Under the pieces are notes generated by a model that made no database searches, had not been told where the DNA came from, and saw nothing but the letters and a program-made list of their open reading frames with translations. The position numbers and the translations under genes were made by a program. From Bryobacteraceae bacterium (GTDB lineage: Bacteria; Acidobacteriota; Terriglobia; Bryobacterales; Bryobacteraceae), in assembly GCA_019752335.1 (NCBI GenBank), contig JAIEMJ010000030.1, forward strand, positions 212,597 to 276,596: 64,000 nucleotides of DNA. Reading direction: 5' to 3'. This document shows positions 8,418 through 17,111 of this stretch, in pieces. The first letter of the stretch is position 1; each line of letters opens with the position of its first letter.

Positions 8418-8741
8418 CTACTGGACAACGCCCGCCGGGCCGGCTTGCGGCTCCAGATGAATCTCCCCAAAGGCCGACTCGTACTGCTCGATATTCTGGC
8501 GCAGCACATTGCTGAGCGCCTTGGCCTGCTGCGGGCTGAGATACACGCCCTGGAAGTTATGGATGTTGACGACGTCGGGCGCCGTCTGGCTCAGGGTGCC
8601 GAACATGAGGAAAATATCCCACAGGTTCACGCGGACCTGGACGCTATTCGCATAGCCCTCCCGGTATTCGGCCGTGTTCGTCAAGTTGATGCGGGGCTGA
8701 TTCGGATTGGGACCCATGCTTTCTACCTTAGCGCGAGGCAT
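8418..8741 (-). CDS. DUF3467 family protein
   Basis: A 107-residue protein matching DUF3467 from memory: YREGYANSVQVRVNLWDIFLMFG followed by VNIHNFQGVYLSPQQAKALSNVLRQNIEQYESAFG. The family is widespread and of unknown function. No signal peptide or membrane segment is seen. The C-terminal tail is Pro/Gly-rich. The gene lies 3 bp before the GT39-like gene and 17 bp after the MFS gene, so it is embedded in the leftward transcription unit. Nothing in the sequence links it to either neighbour's biochemistry. Confidence 0.85.
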   Translation of the reverse strand: MPRAKVESMGPNPNQPRINLTNTAEYREGYANSVQVRVNLWDIFLMFGTLSQTAPDVVNIHNFQGVYLSPQQAKALSNVLRQNIEQYESAFGEIHLEPQAGPAGVVQ

Positions 8742-8758
8742 GATAGTCTCAAAACCGC

Positions 8759-9970
8759 CTATCCCCCGCCGCCACCCGCTCGGCCGGACCGGGGCTTGAA
8801 ATAGCCATCCGGCAGGAGCCAGGTCACCAGCGCGGCGGCGACGGGGTGGACGAGTCCCGCGAGCAGAAAGATCGGGGCGTAGGAGAAACGCTGCACGACG
8901 TAGCCGGTGCAGAGGTTGGCGAGCATGCCGCCGAGTGCGCCCCCCGTTCCCGTGAGTCCGCTGGCAGTGCCCACTTCATGGTCCGCGAAGACGTCCGTCG
9001 GAATGGTGAGTAAGTTCGACACCCACAGCGCGTGCCCGAAAAGCGCGGAGCAAGTTACGGCAATCGCCATCCCGGCTTCGGGAAGCCAAGGGGCCAGAAT
9101 CGCGGGCGGCATGAAAGCGGCGCCGAGCCAAAGCACCGCTTTGCGAGCGGCGGGCAGCTTCCAACCGCGGTCAATCAGTTTGCCACCCAGCCAGCCACCG
9201 AATAGGTAGCCCACGTCGCCAAAGACGAAGGGCACCCAGGCGTAATGCGCAACCATCGATAGATCGAAACCGCGTTCTTTGCGAAGATACTCGGGGAGCC
9301 AGAAGCTGACAAAGTAAATCACCGGGTCAGTCAGGAAACGCGCCAGGATCAGGGTCCAGCAGGCACGCTGCGTAATGATGCTCTGCCAATTTGGTTTGAG
9401 TAACTGCACGGGACTGGCGAAGGGTCCAGTACGGTAAGCGAATAACCAGGCCATCACCCAGATAAGGCCCAGGGCGCCGGTGACGACAAAGGCGGAGCGC
9501 CAGCCGGCCCAGATGGCGAGGGTCGCCACGAGGGGTTGGGCCAGTGCGGAGCCGAGCGAAGAGCCGGAGTTAAAGATGCCGATGCCCAACGAACGGCGTT
9601 CCGCGGGAAACCACTCCTTCACGGCTTTGGCCGCCGCGGGCCAGTTGCCGGGCTCCGTAAGTCCCAGGCCGAAGCGGAAAGCGGCCAGGCTCCACTTACC
9701 CGCGGCCAAGCCGTGGAGCATCTGCGCGAGCGACCAGCCCGTGACGAAAAAGGCGAAGCCGCGCTTGGTACCCAAGCGATCCACAATATAGCCGGAGCCC
9801 GCGTACATCACGGCATAAGCCAGCATAAAGAGCGCCACGATCTGGCCATAGTCGCGTTCGTCGAGCACAAACTCGCGGCGAATATCGAGCGAGACGACGC
9901 CGAGGGCCAGGCGATCAAGGTAGTTCAGCATAGTCGCCAAACAGAGGAGGATGGCGATGGCAATTTTCAT
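8759..9970 (-). CDS. MFS transporter, anion/hexuronate:cation symporter type
   Basis: A 403-residue 12-helix major facilitator. The first loop NYLDRLALGVVSLDIRREF and the segment RFGLGLTEPGNWPAAAKAVKEWFP are hallmarks of the anion:cation symporter (ExuT/GarP) group, which imports hexuronates, glucarate and related sugar acids. The last helix is followed by a Gly/Arg-rich tail. The gene overlaps the upstream membrane-protein gene by 4 bp, and the IlvD/Edd dehydratase lies one gene further up. Import of an aldonate or uronate that the dehydratase then processes is a reasonable inference. Substrate specificity is not readable. Confidence 0.87.
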   Translation of the reverse strand: MKIAIAILLCLATMLNYLDRLALGVVSLDIRREFVLDERDYGQIVALFMLAYAVMYAGSGYIVDRLGTKRGFAFFVTGWSLAQMLHGLAAGKWSLAAFRFGLGLTEPGNWPAAAKAVKEWFPAERRSLGIGIFNSGSSLGSALAQPLVATLAIWAGWRSAFVVTGALGLIWVMAWLFAYRTGPFASPVQLLKPNWQSIITQRACWTLILARFLTDPVIYFVSFWLPEYLRKERGFDLSMVAHYAWVPFVFGDVGYLFGGWLGGKLIDRGWKLPAARKAVLWLGAAFMPPAILAPWLPEAGMAIAVTCSALFGHALWVSNLLTIPTDVFADHEVGTASGLTGTGGALGGMLANLCTGYVVQRFSYAPIFLLAGLVHPVAAALVTWLLPDGYFKPRSGRAGGGGG

Positions 9971-11580
9971 GGCAAGGTCCTGACGGCCCGCACCGCGAGG
10001 GCTAGATTACGAGGATCGCCACCGATGCGGCGGACCGGCTGGGCGAGTAAGTGGATGGTGAGATCTTGGTCCTGCGCGAGAGACGCGAGTAAGTCAGCCA
10101 TCACTTGTTGAGGGCCATGGTTGGTGAAGGATTGGCGGAAGATCAGCTTTCCATCAACGCGGATCTCGAGTAAGTCAGCCGGAGCGGACGTCAAGTCCAG
10201 CAAGAGGCGGCGGTGGCCGGCCTTTGCCGGAATGATGAGGCTGGCGCGCTCCCCCATCCAGCGATAGGAGCTCTCCCAGGCGAACCAATCACCGGCGAGT
10301 TCGCCGTGGAAACGAGTTACTTCTACGCGTCCTGGTTGGCCGGGCATTTTTGTCCAACGAATCACCGGATCGTTGGGGCGCACGCGCGCGAGTTCCAGCG
10401 GTTGCAATTTCAAGGGTAAGTTGTGGCTGCACAGACGAATCGCCGCCTCGACGCCCCAGGAGTTGAGTCCCGCGGGTCCGCCTTCGTAGAACGCTTGGGT
10501 GAGAGAGCGCTGATCCTTCAGCACGGCGCAGGCGGACGCGACGAACTCCTGCGTCGCCTGGGCCTGCGTCAACTCGGCGCGCCGGAACTTGCGTAGCTCC
10601 TGCAGGCCGAAGGCGCCGTACGCCAGGAAGAGCGCGGCCAATACCTTGGGATTCACCCGGCTGGCGACTGCGCCAACGGCCAGCGCGCCGAAGATGAGCG
10701 GGACGTAGAGATAGACCGCGAAGAGCCGGCCGGGCAGCAGCAACAGGGGACCCAACAAGATCAGCGCGGCCAGCGACCCGAAAAGCATCCAGCGTCGTTG
10801 TTCGGCAGTGAGCCAACGCCAGGCCGCCAGAGATAGCCAGGGCAGACCCAACGAGGCGACTAAGTAGAAGCGGAGGCAAGTAGCCACGGCTCCTGCGCTG
10901 AAGAGAAGGGAGTAAGCCGATGCCGGGCGGCTTTGATTGGCTACGAGGGCCTGCAGCCCGAAGTTGAGCGAAATGGCAAAGAAGGGCGCCAGACGGAGCC
11001 AGCGGCGCTGATTCCCATATTCCTCCAGCAGGAGGACCAACGGAAAGAGGATAGCGACTTCCTTCGCCTTGTACGCGCACCAGAACAAGAGCAGGCTGAG
11101 GATCCAGCGGCCTTGACGGTACAGCAAGTAAGACGAAAGCAGCGCCATCGCACAAAGGACGTCGAAGAGATACATCGGCTTCCAGTGGGCGGCGAGCAAG
11201 GCGGGATGAAAGAGAAAAAAGGCCGCGGCAATAAGGGCAGCCTTCTCCGCCAAGAGGCGGCGAGTCAGTCGATACAGGAGCGTCGTATTGAGTAAATGCA
11301 GCAGCTGGATCAGAAAGACGTAAGCGGGAAATTGTAAGTACCAGATTTGCCCCATCCAGCGATAAGTGACGTGGCCGGTGGGGCGGAAATTGAAGGAGTC
11401 GTAGATGGGGGAGAGAAAGCCTCGCCAGAAGGTATCGAGGCCCGCCAGCAAAGTGGCGGCTAGGTTATCCAAGTCGTCGTCGGAGAAATAGCCCTGATAG
11501 GCGCCGCGGTTGGCGGCGAAGAAGAGGATTACCAGAGCCAGGGTGATCGTTAACGAGGCTTGAGGAAATCGAAATCGCAT
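9967..11580 (-). CDS. Polytopic membrane protein with GT-C glycosyltransferase features
   Basis: About 537 residues from ATG 11580 (MRFRFPQASLTITLALVILFF). A longer upstream reading frame exists, but it lies inside the dehydratase gene and lacks hydrophobic start features. The N-terminal helix is followed by RGAYQGYFSDDDLDNLAATL, an acidic first-loop motif like that of GT-C transferases. About nine more hydrophobic segments follow, then a soluble beta-rich C-terminal domain (about residues 400-537) that looks like a carbohydrate-binding or jelly-roll fold. It probably transfers sugar from a lipid carrier. It overlaps the dehydratase end by 31 bp and the MFS start by 4 bp. Confidence 0.72.
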   Translation of the reverse strand: MRFRFPQASLTITLALVILFFAANRGAYQGYFSDDDLDNLAATLLAGLDTFWRGFLSPIYDSFNFRPTGHVTYRWMGQIWYLQFPAYVFLIQLLHLLNTTLLYRLTRRLLAEKAALIAAAFFLFHPALLAAHWKPMYLFDVLCAMALLSSYLLYRQGRWILSLLLFWCAYKAKEVAILFPLVLLLEEYGNQRRWLRLAPFFAISLNFGLQALVANQSRPASAYSLLFSAGAVATCLRFYLVASLGLPWLSLAAWRWLTAEQRRWMLFGSLAALILLGPLLLLPGRLFAVYLYVPLIFGALAVGAVASRVNPKVLAALFLAYGAFGLQELRKFRRAELTQAQATQEFVASACAVLKDQRSLTQAFYEGGPAGLNSWGVEAAIRLCSHNLPLKLQPLELARVRPNDPVIRWTKMPGQPGRVEVTRFHGELAGDWFAWESSYRWMGERASLIIPAKAGHRRLLLDLTSAPADLLEIRVDGKLIFRQSFTNHGPQQVMADLLASLAQDQDLTIHLLAQPVRRIGGDPRNLALAVRAVRTLP

Positions 11581-13223
11581 CCCAGATTCGCCTGTTCCAC
11601 GTGGTCCAGAAATAGCTTGCCATAGCCCCTCACGTAGGCGGCAGCGGGAGGCTGCCATTTTGCGCGACGGCTCTGTAATTCCGCGTCCGGAACCAGCAGA
11701 TCGATGCGCCGTCCAGCGACGTCAAGCTGGATTTCGTCGCCCGTCTCCACTAAGGCCAGCGGACCACCGACGGCGCTCTCCGGAGAAATGTGTAGCACCA
11801 CCGTGCCGAAGCTGGTGCCGCTCATGCGCGCATCGGACAAGCGAACCATGTCGCGCACGCCTTGGCGCAAGAGTTTCTTAGGTAGAGGAATTTGTCCCCA
11901 TTCGGGCATGCCGGGCCCGCCCTTGGGCCCGCCGCTTTTCATCACTAAGACCGTTTGCGCATCCACCGGGAGTAAGTCGCTGTCGACCTTCTCCATCAGC
12001 TCCGCGCGGGACTCGAAGACCAAGGCGCGGCCGCGATGCTGGAGTAACTCGGGCGACGCGGCGGTCGGTTTGATGACGGCGCCATCGGGCGCCAGGTTGC
12101 CGTAAAGAATCGCCGTGCCGCCTTCGGTGGAGAGCGGCTTAGTGCGTTCGCGGATGACGTCGTGGTTGTGACAACGGGCCGCTTGAATACTCTCACCCAC
12201 CGTTTTCCCGCTTACCGTAAGCGCGTCGGTATGGAGCTGCGGGAGTAACTCGCGCAAGACGGCGGGGACGCCGCCCGCCGAATAAAAGTCTTCCATCAAA
12301 TACTCGCCCGAGGGCTTCAGATTGACGAGCCAGGGCGTCTCGCGGGAGATACGGTCAAAGTCGTCAAGCGTGAGGGGGACGCCAGCGCGGCCCGCGATAG
12401 CGAGTAAGTGAACAACGGCGTTGGTGGAGCCGCCGATGGCCATCTGCACGCGCAGGGCGTTCTCGAAAGCGGCGCGGGTGAGAATGCGGGAGGGACGCAG
12501 GTCCTCCCTGGCCAGGTCGACGATCCGGCGGCCGGCCTCTTCGGCCATGGCGAGGCGGCGGGAGTCCGGGGCCGGGATGGCGGCGCTGCCGGAGGGCGAC
12601 ATGCCCAGGGCTTCGGCGAGGATCGCCATGGTAGAGGCGGTGCCCATCACGGTGCAGTGGCCCTGGGAGCGGCCGAGCGCGCACTCCACTTCGTCCATGG
12701 CGGCCTGGTCGATTTCGCCGGCGCGGTAAAGGTCAAAGAGCTTGCGTCCGTCGGTGCCGGCGCCGAGTTTGCGGCCGTGCCAATCGCCGGCCAGCATGGG
12801 TCCGCTCGTCAGCAACATCGCGGGCACGTCGGCGCTGGCGGCGCCCATCAGCATGGCCGGCGTGGTCTTGTCGCAGCCGGATAGCAGCATCACCGCGTCC
12901 AGCGGGTTCGCGCGGATGCTCTCCTCCACCTCCATCGACATCAGGTTGCGGAAGAGCATCGCGGTGGGCTTCATCAGCATCTCCGCCAGCGACATCACGG
13001 GGAATTCGAGCGGGAAGCCGCCGGCCATCCAGACGCCGCGCTTCACGGCGTCGGCGATGGGGCGCAAGCTGGCGTTGCAGTTGGTGAGTTCGCTCCAGGA
13101 GTTGCAAAGGCCAATGATGGGGCGCCCGTCGAAGACGGCGCTCGAAAAGCCTTCGCTCCGCAACCAGGCGCGGCGGGAGAAGCCATAGTATTCCGGGGTA
13201 TCGAACCAAGCACGGCTACGCAT
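11550..13223 (-). CDS. IlvD/Edd-family dehydratase, sugar-acid (aldonate) type
   Basis: A 557-residue Fe-S dehydratase. Three cysteines suited to a [2Fe-2S] cluster are visible: Cys49 (WSELTNCNASL), Cys117 (LLSGCDKTTPAML) and Cys190 (GRSQGHCTVMGTAS). The Mg/Ser site region MVRLSDARMSGTSFGTVVLH is also present. The pattern and N-terminus (FSRRAWLRSEGFSSAVFDGRP) resemble L-arabinonate/D-xylonate/galactonate dehydratases rather than the valine-isoleucine enzyme IlvD. It would convert an aldonic acid to a 2-keto-3-deoxy acid. Neighbouring ACS-type and other MFS carriers support a sugar-acid catabolic role. It is the first gene of the leftward run, divergent from an MFS gene across a 76-bp spacer. 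Confidence 0.88.
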   Translation of the reverse strand: MRSRAWFDTPEYYGFSRRAWLRSEGFSSAVFDGRPIIGLCNSWSELTNCNASLRPIADAVKRGVWMAGGFPLEFPVMSLAEMLMKPTAMLFRNLMSMEVEESIRANPLDAVMLLSGCDKTTPAMLMGAASADVPAMLLTSGPMLAGDWHGRKLGAGTDGRKLFDLYRAGEIDQAAMDEVECALGRSQGHCTVMGTASTMAILAEALGMSPSGSAAIPAPDSRRLAMAEEAGRRIVDLAREDLRPSRILTRAAFENALRVQMAIGGSTNAVVHLLAIAGRAGVPLTLDDFDRISRETPWLVNLKPSGEYLMEDFYSAGGVPAVLRELLPQLHTDALTVSGKTVGESIQAARCHNHDVIRERTKPLSTEGGTAILYGNLAPDGAVIKPTAASPELLQHRGRALVFESRAELMEKVDSDLLPVDAQTVLVMKSGGPKGGPGMPEWGQIPLPKKLLRQGVRDMVRLSDARMSGTSFGTVVLHISPESAVGGPLALVETGDEIQLDVAGRRIDLLVPDAELQSRRAKWQPPAAAYVRGYGKLFLDHVEQANLGCDFDFLKPR

Positions 13224-13299
13224 GATGAAGTTTCAACTGTAGCGCGGCTGGCCGCCTGTTGCTCAACAGCGGCTTGTGATAGCCTTACCGCTCTAAGCT

Positions 13300-14595
13300 A
13301 TGGCGAAATCCACCTCTCCGAACTTTGCGCTGGCGGTACTCACCGGGATCAACATCCTGAACTTCTATGACCGGCAAGTGTTGGGCGCGCTGGCCGAACC
13401 GATCCGGCACGAGTTTCACCTCAACGACGAGCAGATTGGCTTGCTGAGTACCGGCTTCATTCTGCTGTATGCCCTGGTGGGAGTTCCGTTGGGGAGGATC
13501 GCGGACCATTGGCGGCGCAAGAGTCTGCTGGCGTGGGCGATTTTGGCCTGGAGTGCATTGACGGCCTCGGCGGCGCTGGCTTCCACTTACTCGCTCTTGC
13601 TGGCCTCGCGACTGGGCTTCGCGGTGGGCGAAGCGGCCGTGGCCCCCGCGGCTACCAGTTGGCTGGGTGACGTATTCCCGCCGGAACGGCGAGCCCGCGC
13701 CTTGGGCATCTTCATGCTGGGCGTACCGATCGGCGGCGCCATGAGCTTTTTCATCAGCGGCCCCATCGCGCAAGCCTACGGTTGGCGAGCCGCGATGATT
13801 GCCGCCGCCGCCCCAGCGCTACTGGCGATTTTGTTTCTGTGGCAACTGGAAGAGCCCGTGCGCGGAGCCGCTGAGACGCACGTGCCCTTGGGTGGGCGCC
13901 AATCCACGCTGGACTTACTCCGTATTCCGACCTTTCGTTGGATCATCGCCTCCGGCGCCCTGCTGAACTTCAACATGTACGCCATCGCGACCTTCGCGCC
14001 GGCGTTTGTCATCCGCGTTCACCATCTCAGCCTGGCGCAAGCGGGCGTGATTGTGGGCTTGACGCTGGGGGCGGGCGGCATCGCCGGCGGGTTGCTGTCG
14101 GGCTTCGTGGGCGATTGGGTCCGCGGGCAGAACAATGGGCGTTTACTGGCGGCTGCGGGCTTGGCCATCGCCGGAGTGCCGCTGGCCGTCGCGGCGATTC
14201 TGTCACCGCAAGTGTGGCTGTGTATCTGCCTGCTGGCGCTCTTCTATGCAATGTTGAATAGCTACTACGGACTGGTCTATTCGTCGATCCAGGATGTCGT
14301 ACTGCCGGCCCGCCGAGGTTCGGCGATGGCGCTGTATTTCCTGGCCATGTATTTATGCGGCGCCGCCTTCGGGCCGGTACTCACCGGCAAACTGAGTGAC
14401 TTACTCGCGCGGCGCGCGGCGGCGGAAGCCGGCTTGAGCGCGGTGAACGAAGTCTTTCGCGCAGCCGGTTTGCAGCAGGCGATGTTAGTGATGCCGGTGC
14501 TCTCGGTATTGTTGGCCCTGGTACTCTACGCCGCCTCGCGCACGGTCGCCGCGGACTTGACCCGCCGCGACGCTTCCGCACAGTCCATCGCGTGA
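13300..14595 (+). CDS. MFS transporter (Spinster-like group)
   Basis: A 431-residue 12-helix major facilitator. Its start NFALAVLTGINILNFYDRQVLGAL and the motif VGVPLGRIADHWRRKSLLAW are typical of Spns-like bacterial MFS proteins. GFAVGEAAVAPAATSWLGDVFP matches helix 4-5 of the same group. It is transcribed divergently from the dehydratase, sharing a short spacer that must hold both promoters. It meets the CPBP protease gene end-to-end with a 13-bp gap. The substrate is unknown. In context an exporter or importer of a sugar acid is possible, but the family also moves lipids and drugs. Confidence 0.86.
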   Translation: MAKSTSPNFALAVLTGINILNFYDRQVLGALAEPIRHEFHLNDEQIGLLSTGFILLYALVGVPLGRIADHWRRKSLLAWAILAWSALTASAALASTYSLLLASRLGFAVGEAAVAPAATSWLGDVFPPERRARALGIFMLGVPIGGAMSFFISGPIAQAYGWRAAMIAAAAPALLAILFLWQLEEPVRGAAETHVPLGGRQSTLDLLRIPTFRWIIASGALLNFNMYAIATFAPAFVIRVHHLSLAQAGVIVGLTLGAGGIAGGLLSGFVGDWVRGQNNGRLLAAAGLAIAGVPLAVAAILSPQVWLCICLLALFYAMLNSYYGLVYSSIQDVVLPARRGSAMALYFLAMYLCGAAFGPVLTGKLSDLLARRAAAEAGLSAVNEVFRAAGLQQAMLVMPVLSVLLALVLYAASRTVAADLTRRDASAQSIA

Positions 14596-14608
14596 GCGAT
14601 GGGGCAAG

Positions 14609-15466
14609 CTACAGCTGGGGTTCGTTGGGTGGCTCCGACGGCTGTTCCGGCTCGCTCACTAACGGCAGCCGCTGCGTTTCCATCGGCGCGCGCCAAAGCG
14701 CCCACGTGAGGAGTGGCATCATCAGCAGAGTCAGCAGGCTGCCTTCCGGCCCGTAGTCGCCGCCGCTCCAGAGTGGACCGAGCTTCCAATCGAGCACATA
14801 ACCCGAGACCGACATGCGAAAGCCGCTGAGGTTCACCCCGAACAGCGGCAGCGTCCAGTTCCAGCCGAAGTGCAGGCCGATGGGGAGCCACAGGTCGCCG
14901 CTGCGCAGCACGGCGAAGCCGAGGATGCCGCCCCACAGGAAGGTGTTCAGCAAGGCCAACGGCGTCGCGTTGAGGTTGGCCGCATGCGCCGCGGCGAAGA
15001 GCGCGCTGACGGGCAGGATCGTGGCGAAGGGTCCGGCGTGGCGCAGCAGAAGCTGAAAGCCATAGCCGCGGAAGAGCAACTCTTCGCCCACCACGCCCAG
15101 GGCCAGCATCGCACTGACGAAGAGTAAGCTACGCAGGTTCGCCGGCTGATCGGGCGCGGGCGTCAGCTTAGCGACGCCGGCCAGGATCGGCGGCACCAGC
15201 ACCACCAGGCCAGCCAGCACGCCACCGCCGAGCCCCCAAAGCAGATTGCGCGCGGAGCAGGCATTCCAATGGAGGCCAAGCTGAGCGAGGGACAAGCGCT
15301 CAAAGATGCGCACGGTGAAGGCATTGGTGAGCACCGCAGCCAGGAACGTACTCAGCGCCGCCGACGCCACAGTGCCCGCCCCCGGTGACAGCGCCCAGCC
15401 GAAGACGATGAGACCCAAGATCTCCAGGAAAGCGAAGAGGCCCACGCGCAGCGTGAGGGCGTACAT
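14609..15466 (-). CDS. CPBP-family intramembrane metalloprotease
   Basis: About 285 residues from ATG 15466 (MYALTLRVGLFAFLEILG). A start 25 codons earlier would lie within the kinase gene and adds only a basic, Cys-rich stretch. Eight or so hydrophobic segments are visible. The protease core is GVVGEELLFRGYGFQLLL (the EExxxR motif), followed by ALFAAAHAANLN and LWLPIGLHFGWNWTLPLF with the second and third His motifs. These Abi/CAAX-like proteases cleave within or near the membrane, and their substrates in bacteria are mostly unknown. The gene begins 1 bp after the GHMP kinase stop, suggesting one transcript. The Pro/Glu-rich tail is cytoplasmic. Confidence 0.88.
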   Translation of the reverse strand: MYALTLRVGLFAFLEILGLIVFGWALSPGAGTVASAALSTFLAAVLTNAFTVRIFERLSLAQLGLHWNACSARNLLWGLGGGVLAGLVVLVPPILAGVAKLTPAPDQPANLRSLLFVSAMLALGVVGEELLFRGYGFQLLLRHAGPFATILPVSALFAAAHAANLNATPLALLNTFLWGGILGFAVLRSGDLWLPIGLHFGWNWTLPLFGVNLSGFRMSVSGYVLDWKLGPLWSGGDYGPEGSLLTLLMMPLLTWALWRAPMETQRLPLVSEPEQPSEPPNEPQL

Positions 15467-15467
15467 G

Positions 15468-16475
15468 CTAGCCCTGCACGCGCACTTGCACGCCGCGCGC
15501 GGCCACGCGAACGTCCAGTACCTGCGCGCCTTCGCGCTCAATCACGGCCTGCACCTTCTGCTTCGTGCCCGGCTCCACCAGGAAGAAGACGCAGCCGCCG
15601 CCACCGGCGCCGCAGACCTTGGCGGCCCGCGCGCCGGCGCGCGCCGTGGTCTTCACCAGACGGTCAATCAGCGGCGTGGTGATGCCCGGCGCGTTCTTTT
15701 TGCGATGGCTCCATTCGGCGCGAATCAGCGTGGCGAGTTCGTCCCAGTCGCTCTTCGCCAGCGCGCCGCGCACGCCGTTGGCGATGGCGGAGATCTCCGC
15801 GAAGGCCCGGTGGACGCGCTTATCGCCGTCGATGTGCTTCTTCATCACGTCCCAATTGTTGATGCCGGAGTTGCGCGGCTCGCCAGTGTAGGCCAGCACA
15901 ATGCGCGCTTCGAACTCCGCCAGATTCACGTCCAACCCCACGCGGCGGATGCCGGCCGGGCCCATCTCCATGGCGCTCACGCCGCCGTACATGGCCGGGT
16001 AATAGTCCTGGCAGCCAGTGGGCACCTGAATGATCTGCGCCTCAATATTTTGGGCAATTTCGCGCACTTTTTCGAGCGAGTGGCCGCCCTTGGTGAGCTT
16101 GTTCAACGCGCTGGCCACCGTAATCATCAGCGACGAAGAGCCCGAGATGCCGGCGCCGGCCGGCGCTTCGCTCAGCGTCTCCAAATCGACGCCCATGGTG
16201 GGCTGCCAGAAGCGCAGTTGCCAGGCCGTCAGTGGCAGGCGGTACTTCGGCGCGTTGAGTAACGCTTCGAGCGAGGGAAAGCTTTCCGAGACGCCGAGAT
16301 CGCGCGACTTCAGATGGATGGCGCCGTCCTGCCGCGGGGAGAGCCAGCAGCGTGTGTACCGGTCCACGGCGAAGTTGACGGTAACCGCGGAGTGGTGGAA
16401 GAGATACAGGGGCCAGATGTCGAGCGTGCCACCGGCGAGGTCCACCCGGCAGGGCGAGGAAGCTTGGATGTTCAT
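15468..16475 (-). CDS. GHMP-family sugar kinase
   Basis: A 335-residue kinase from ATG 16475 (MNIQASSPCRVDLAGGTLDIW). A longer frame continues upstream but crosses the divergent promoter region and is not credible. Motif 1 is the N-terminal PCRVDLAGGTLD, motif 2 the ATP loop APAGAGISGSSSLMITVASAL, and motif 3 AAKVCGAGGGGCVFFLVEP. The spacing fits the heptose/fucose/galactokinase-like subgroup (HddA-like) that phosphorylates sugars for nucleotide-sugar synthesis. No heptose genes are near, so the substrate is open. It is co-transcribed with the CPBP protease and diverges from the small secreted Cys-rich gene. Confidence 0.85.
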   Translation of the reverse strand: MNIQASSPCRVDLAGGTLDIWPLYLFHHSAVTVNFAVDRYTRCWLSPRQDGAIHLKSRDLGVSESFPSLEALLNAPKYRLPLTAWQLRFWQPTMGVDLETLSEAPAGAGISGSSSLMITVASALNKLTKGGHSLEKVREIAQNIEAQIIQVPTGCQDYYPAMYGGVSAMEMGPAGIRRVGLDVNLAEFEARIVLAYTGEPRNSGINNWDVMKKHIDGDKRVHRAFAEISAIANGVRGALAKSDWDELATLIRAEWSHRKKNAPGITTPLIDRLVKTTARAGARAAKVCGAGGGGCVFFLVEPGTKQKVQAVIEREGAQVLDVRVAARGVQVRVQG

Positions 16476-16529
16476 GAAGACTCTTGAATTGTAGCGTTTT
16501 TGTGGTTTACTACGTCTAACGAAGTGTAC

Positions 16530-16859
16530 GTGCGAAAAATCGTCGCCATCGCCATGGCCGTAGTACTTTCCAGCCTGTTGGTGGGGAGTCCGCTGGTGGC
16601 TTGCCCGTTTTTGGCAGGGAAGCCCAGTTGTTGCCGCCGGATGGCGTCGCAGGCGCCGAAGTGCCCCTTGGCGCCATCGCTGGAGCGCTGTCCTTTCTAC
16701 CTGACGGAGGGCAAGCTGGGCTACGTGGAAGCCAAGAGTGTTCCCGCCGCACCCTTGACAGTTCCGGTACCGGTACCGGCGTTTCATGGTGTCGAATTTA
16801 GGGTCCGAACGGCGGATGGTAGCGGAGTCTACCTGCTGCACCGCGTGCTGCGCATTTGA
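16530..16859 (+). CDS. Small secreted Cys-containing protein, unknown
   Basis: About 109 residues from GTG 16530 (VRKIVAIAMAVVLSSLLVGSPLVACPFL). GTG 16524 and TTG 16500 are alternatives. A clear signal peptide is followed by a Cys-bearing stretch, ACPFLAGKPSCCRRMASQA then KCPLAPSLERCPFY, and a Val/Pro-rich C-terminus. I do not recognise a family. The paired and spaced cysteines outside the membrane suggest metal binding or disulfides. The gene is followed 54 bp later by a second, even smaller Cys-rich secreted peptide, and the two probably form one transcript. It diverges from the GHMP kinase gene. Confidence 0.6.
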   Translation: MRKIVAIAMAVVLSSLLVGSPLVACPFLAGKPSCCRRMASQAPKCPLAPSLERCPFYLTEGKLGYVEAKSVPAAPLTVPVPVPAFHGVEFRVRTADGSGVYLLHRVLRI

Positions 16860-16913
16860 TCGTCAGCCGGTCTCCCGTTTTTGAAACCGATTTTTTTTCT
16901 TAGGAGAACTGAT

Positions 16914-17045
16914 ATGAACAAACTGATGATTTCGCTCGCGATGATCTTGACGCTTTCCCTGGGACTGATGGCCCAGGCGAAGGATTGCTGCAACGGCTCC
17001 TCTGCGTGCTGCGACAAGGCTTGCTGCAAGAACCACAAGAAGTAA
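16914..17045 (+). CDS. 43-residue secreted Cys-Cys peptide
   Basis: A short reading frame with a good ribosome site (AGGAGA, 7 bp upstream). It encodes a signal peptide MNKLMISLAMILTLSLGLMA followed by a mature tail of about 20 residues with three CC pairs: KDCC, ACC and ACC, each separated by 4-5 residues, ending NHKK. Six cysteines in so short a chain resemble a metallothionein-like metal binder, but no family match is recalled. A GC-rich 10-bp perfect inverted repeat follows 12 bp downstream. Its pairing with the Cys-containing secreted gene upstream suggests a joint role in metal handling or redox at the envelope, which is inference. Confidence 0.7.
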   Translation: MNKLMISLAMILTLSLGLMAQAKDCCNGSSACCDKACCKNHKK

Positions 17046-17056
17046 GTGGGGCTTGC

Positions 17057-17090
17057 CCCGGGGCGGCGAATTTCCCTTCCCCGCCCCGGG
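17057..17090 (+). terminator. GC-rich hairpin after the Cys-Cys peptide
   Basis: Perfect 10-bp inverted repeat CCCGGGGCGG / CCGCCCCGGG with a 14-nt loop, located between the 43-residue peptide and the EamA gene. There is no T-run after it, so it may be a weak terminator or a transcript-stabilising stem. Confidence 0.5.
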
Positions 17091-17111
17091 ATGCGACACT
17101 GAGAGACCCGC

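Noticed and set aside
16476-16841. Upstream extension of the GHMP kinase frame
   Set aside because: It overlaps a divergent gene and the shared promoter and lacks kinase sequence; ATG 16475 begins the conserved domain.
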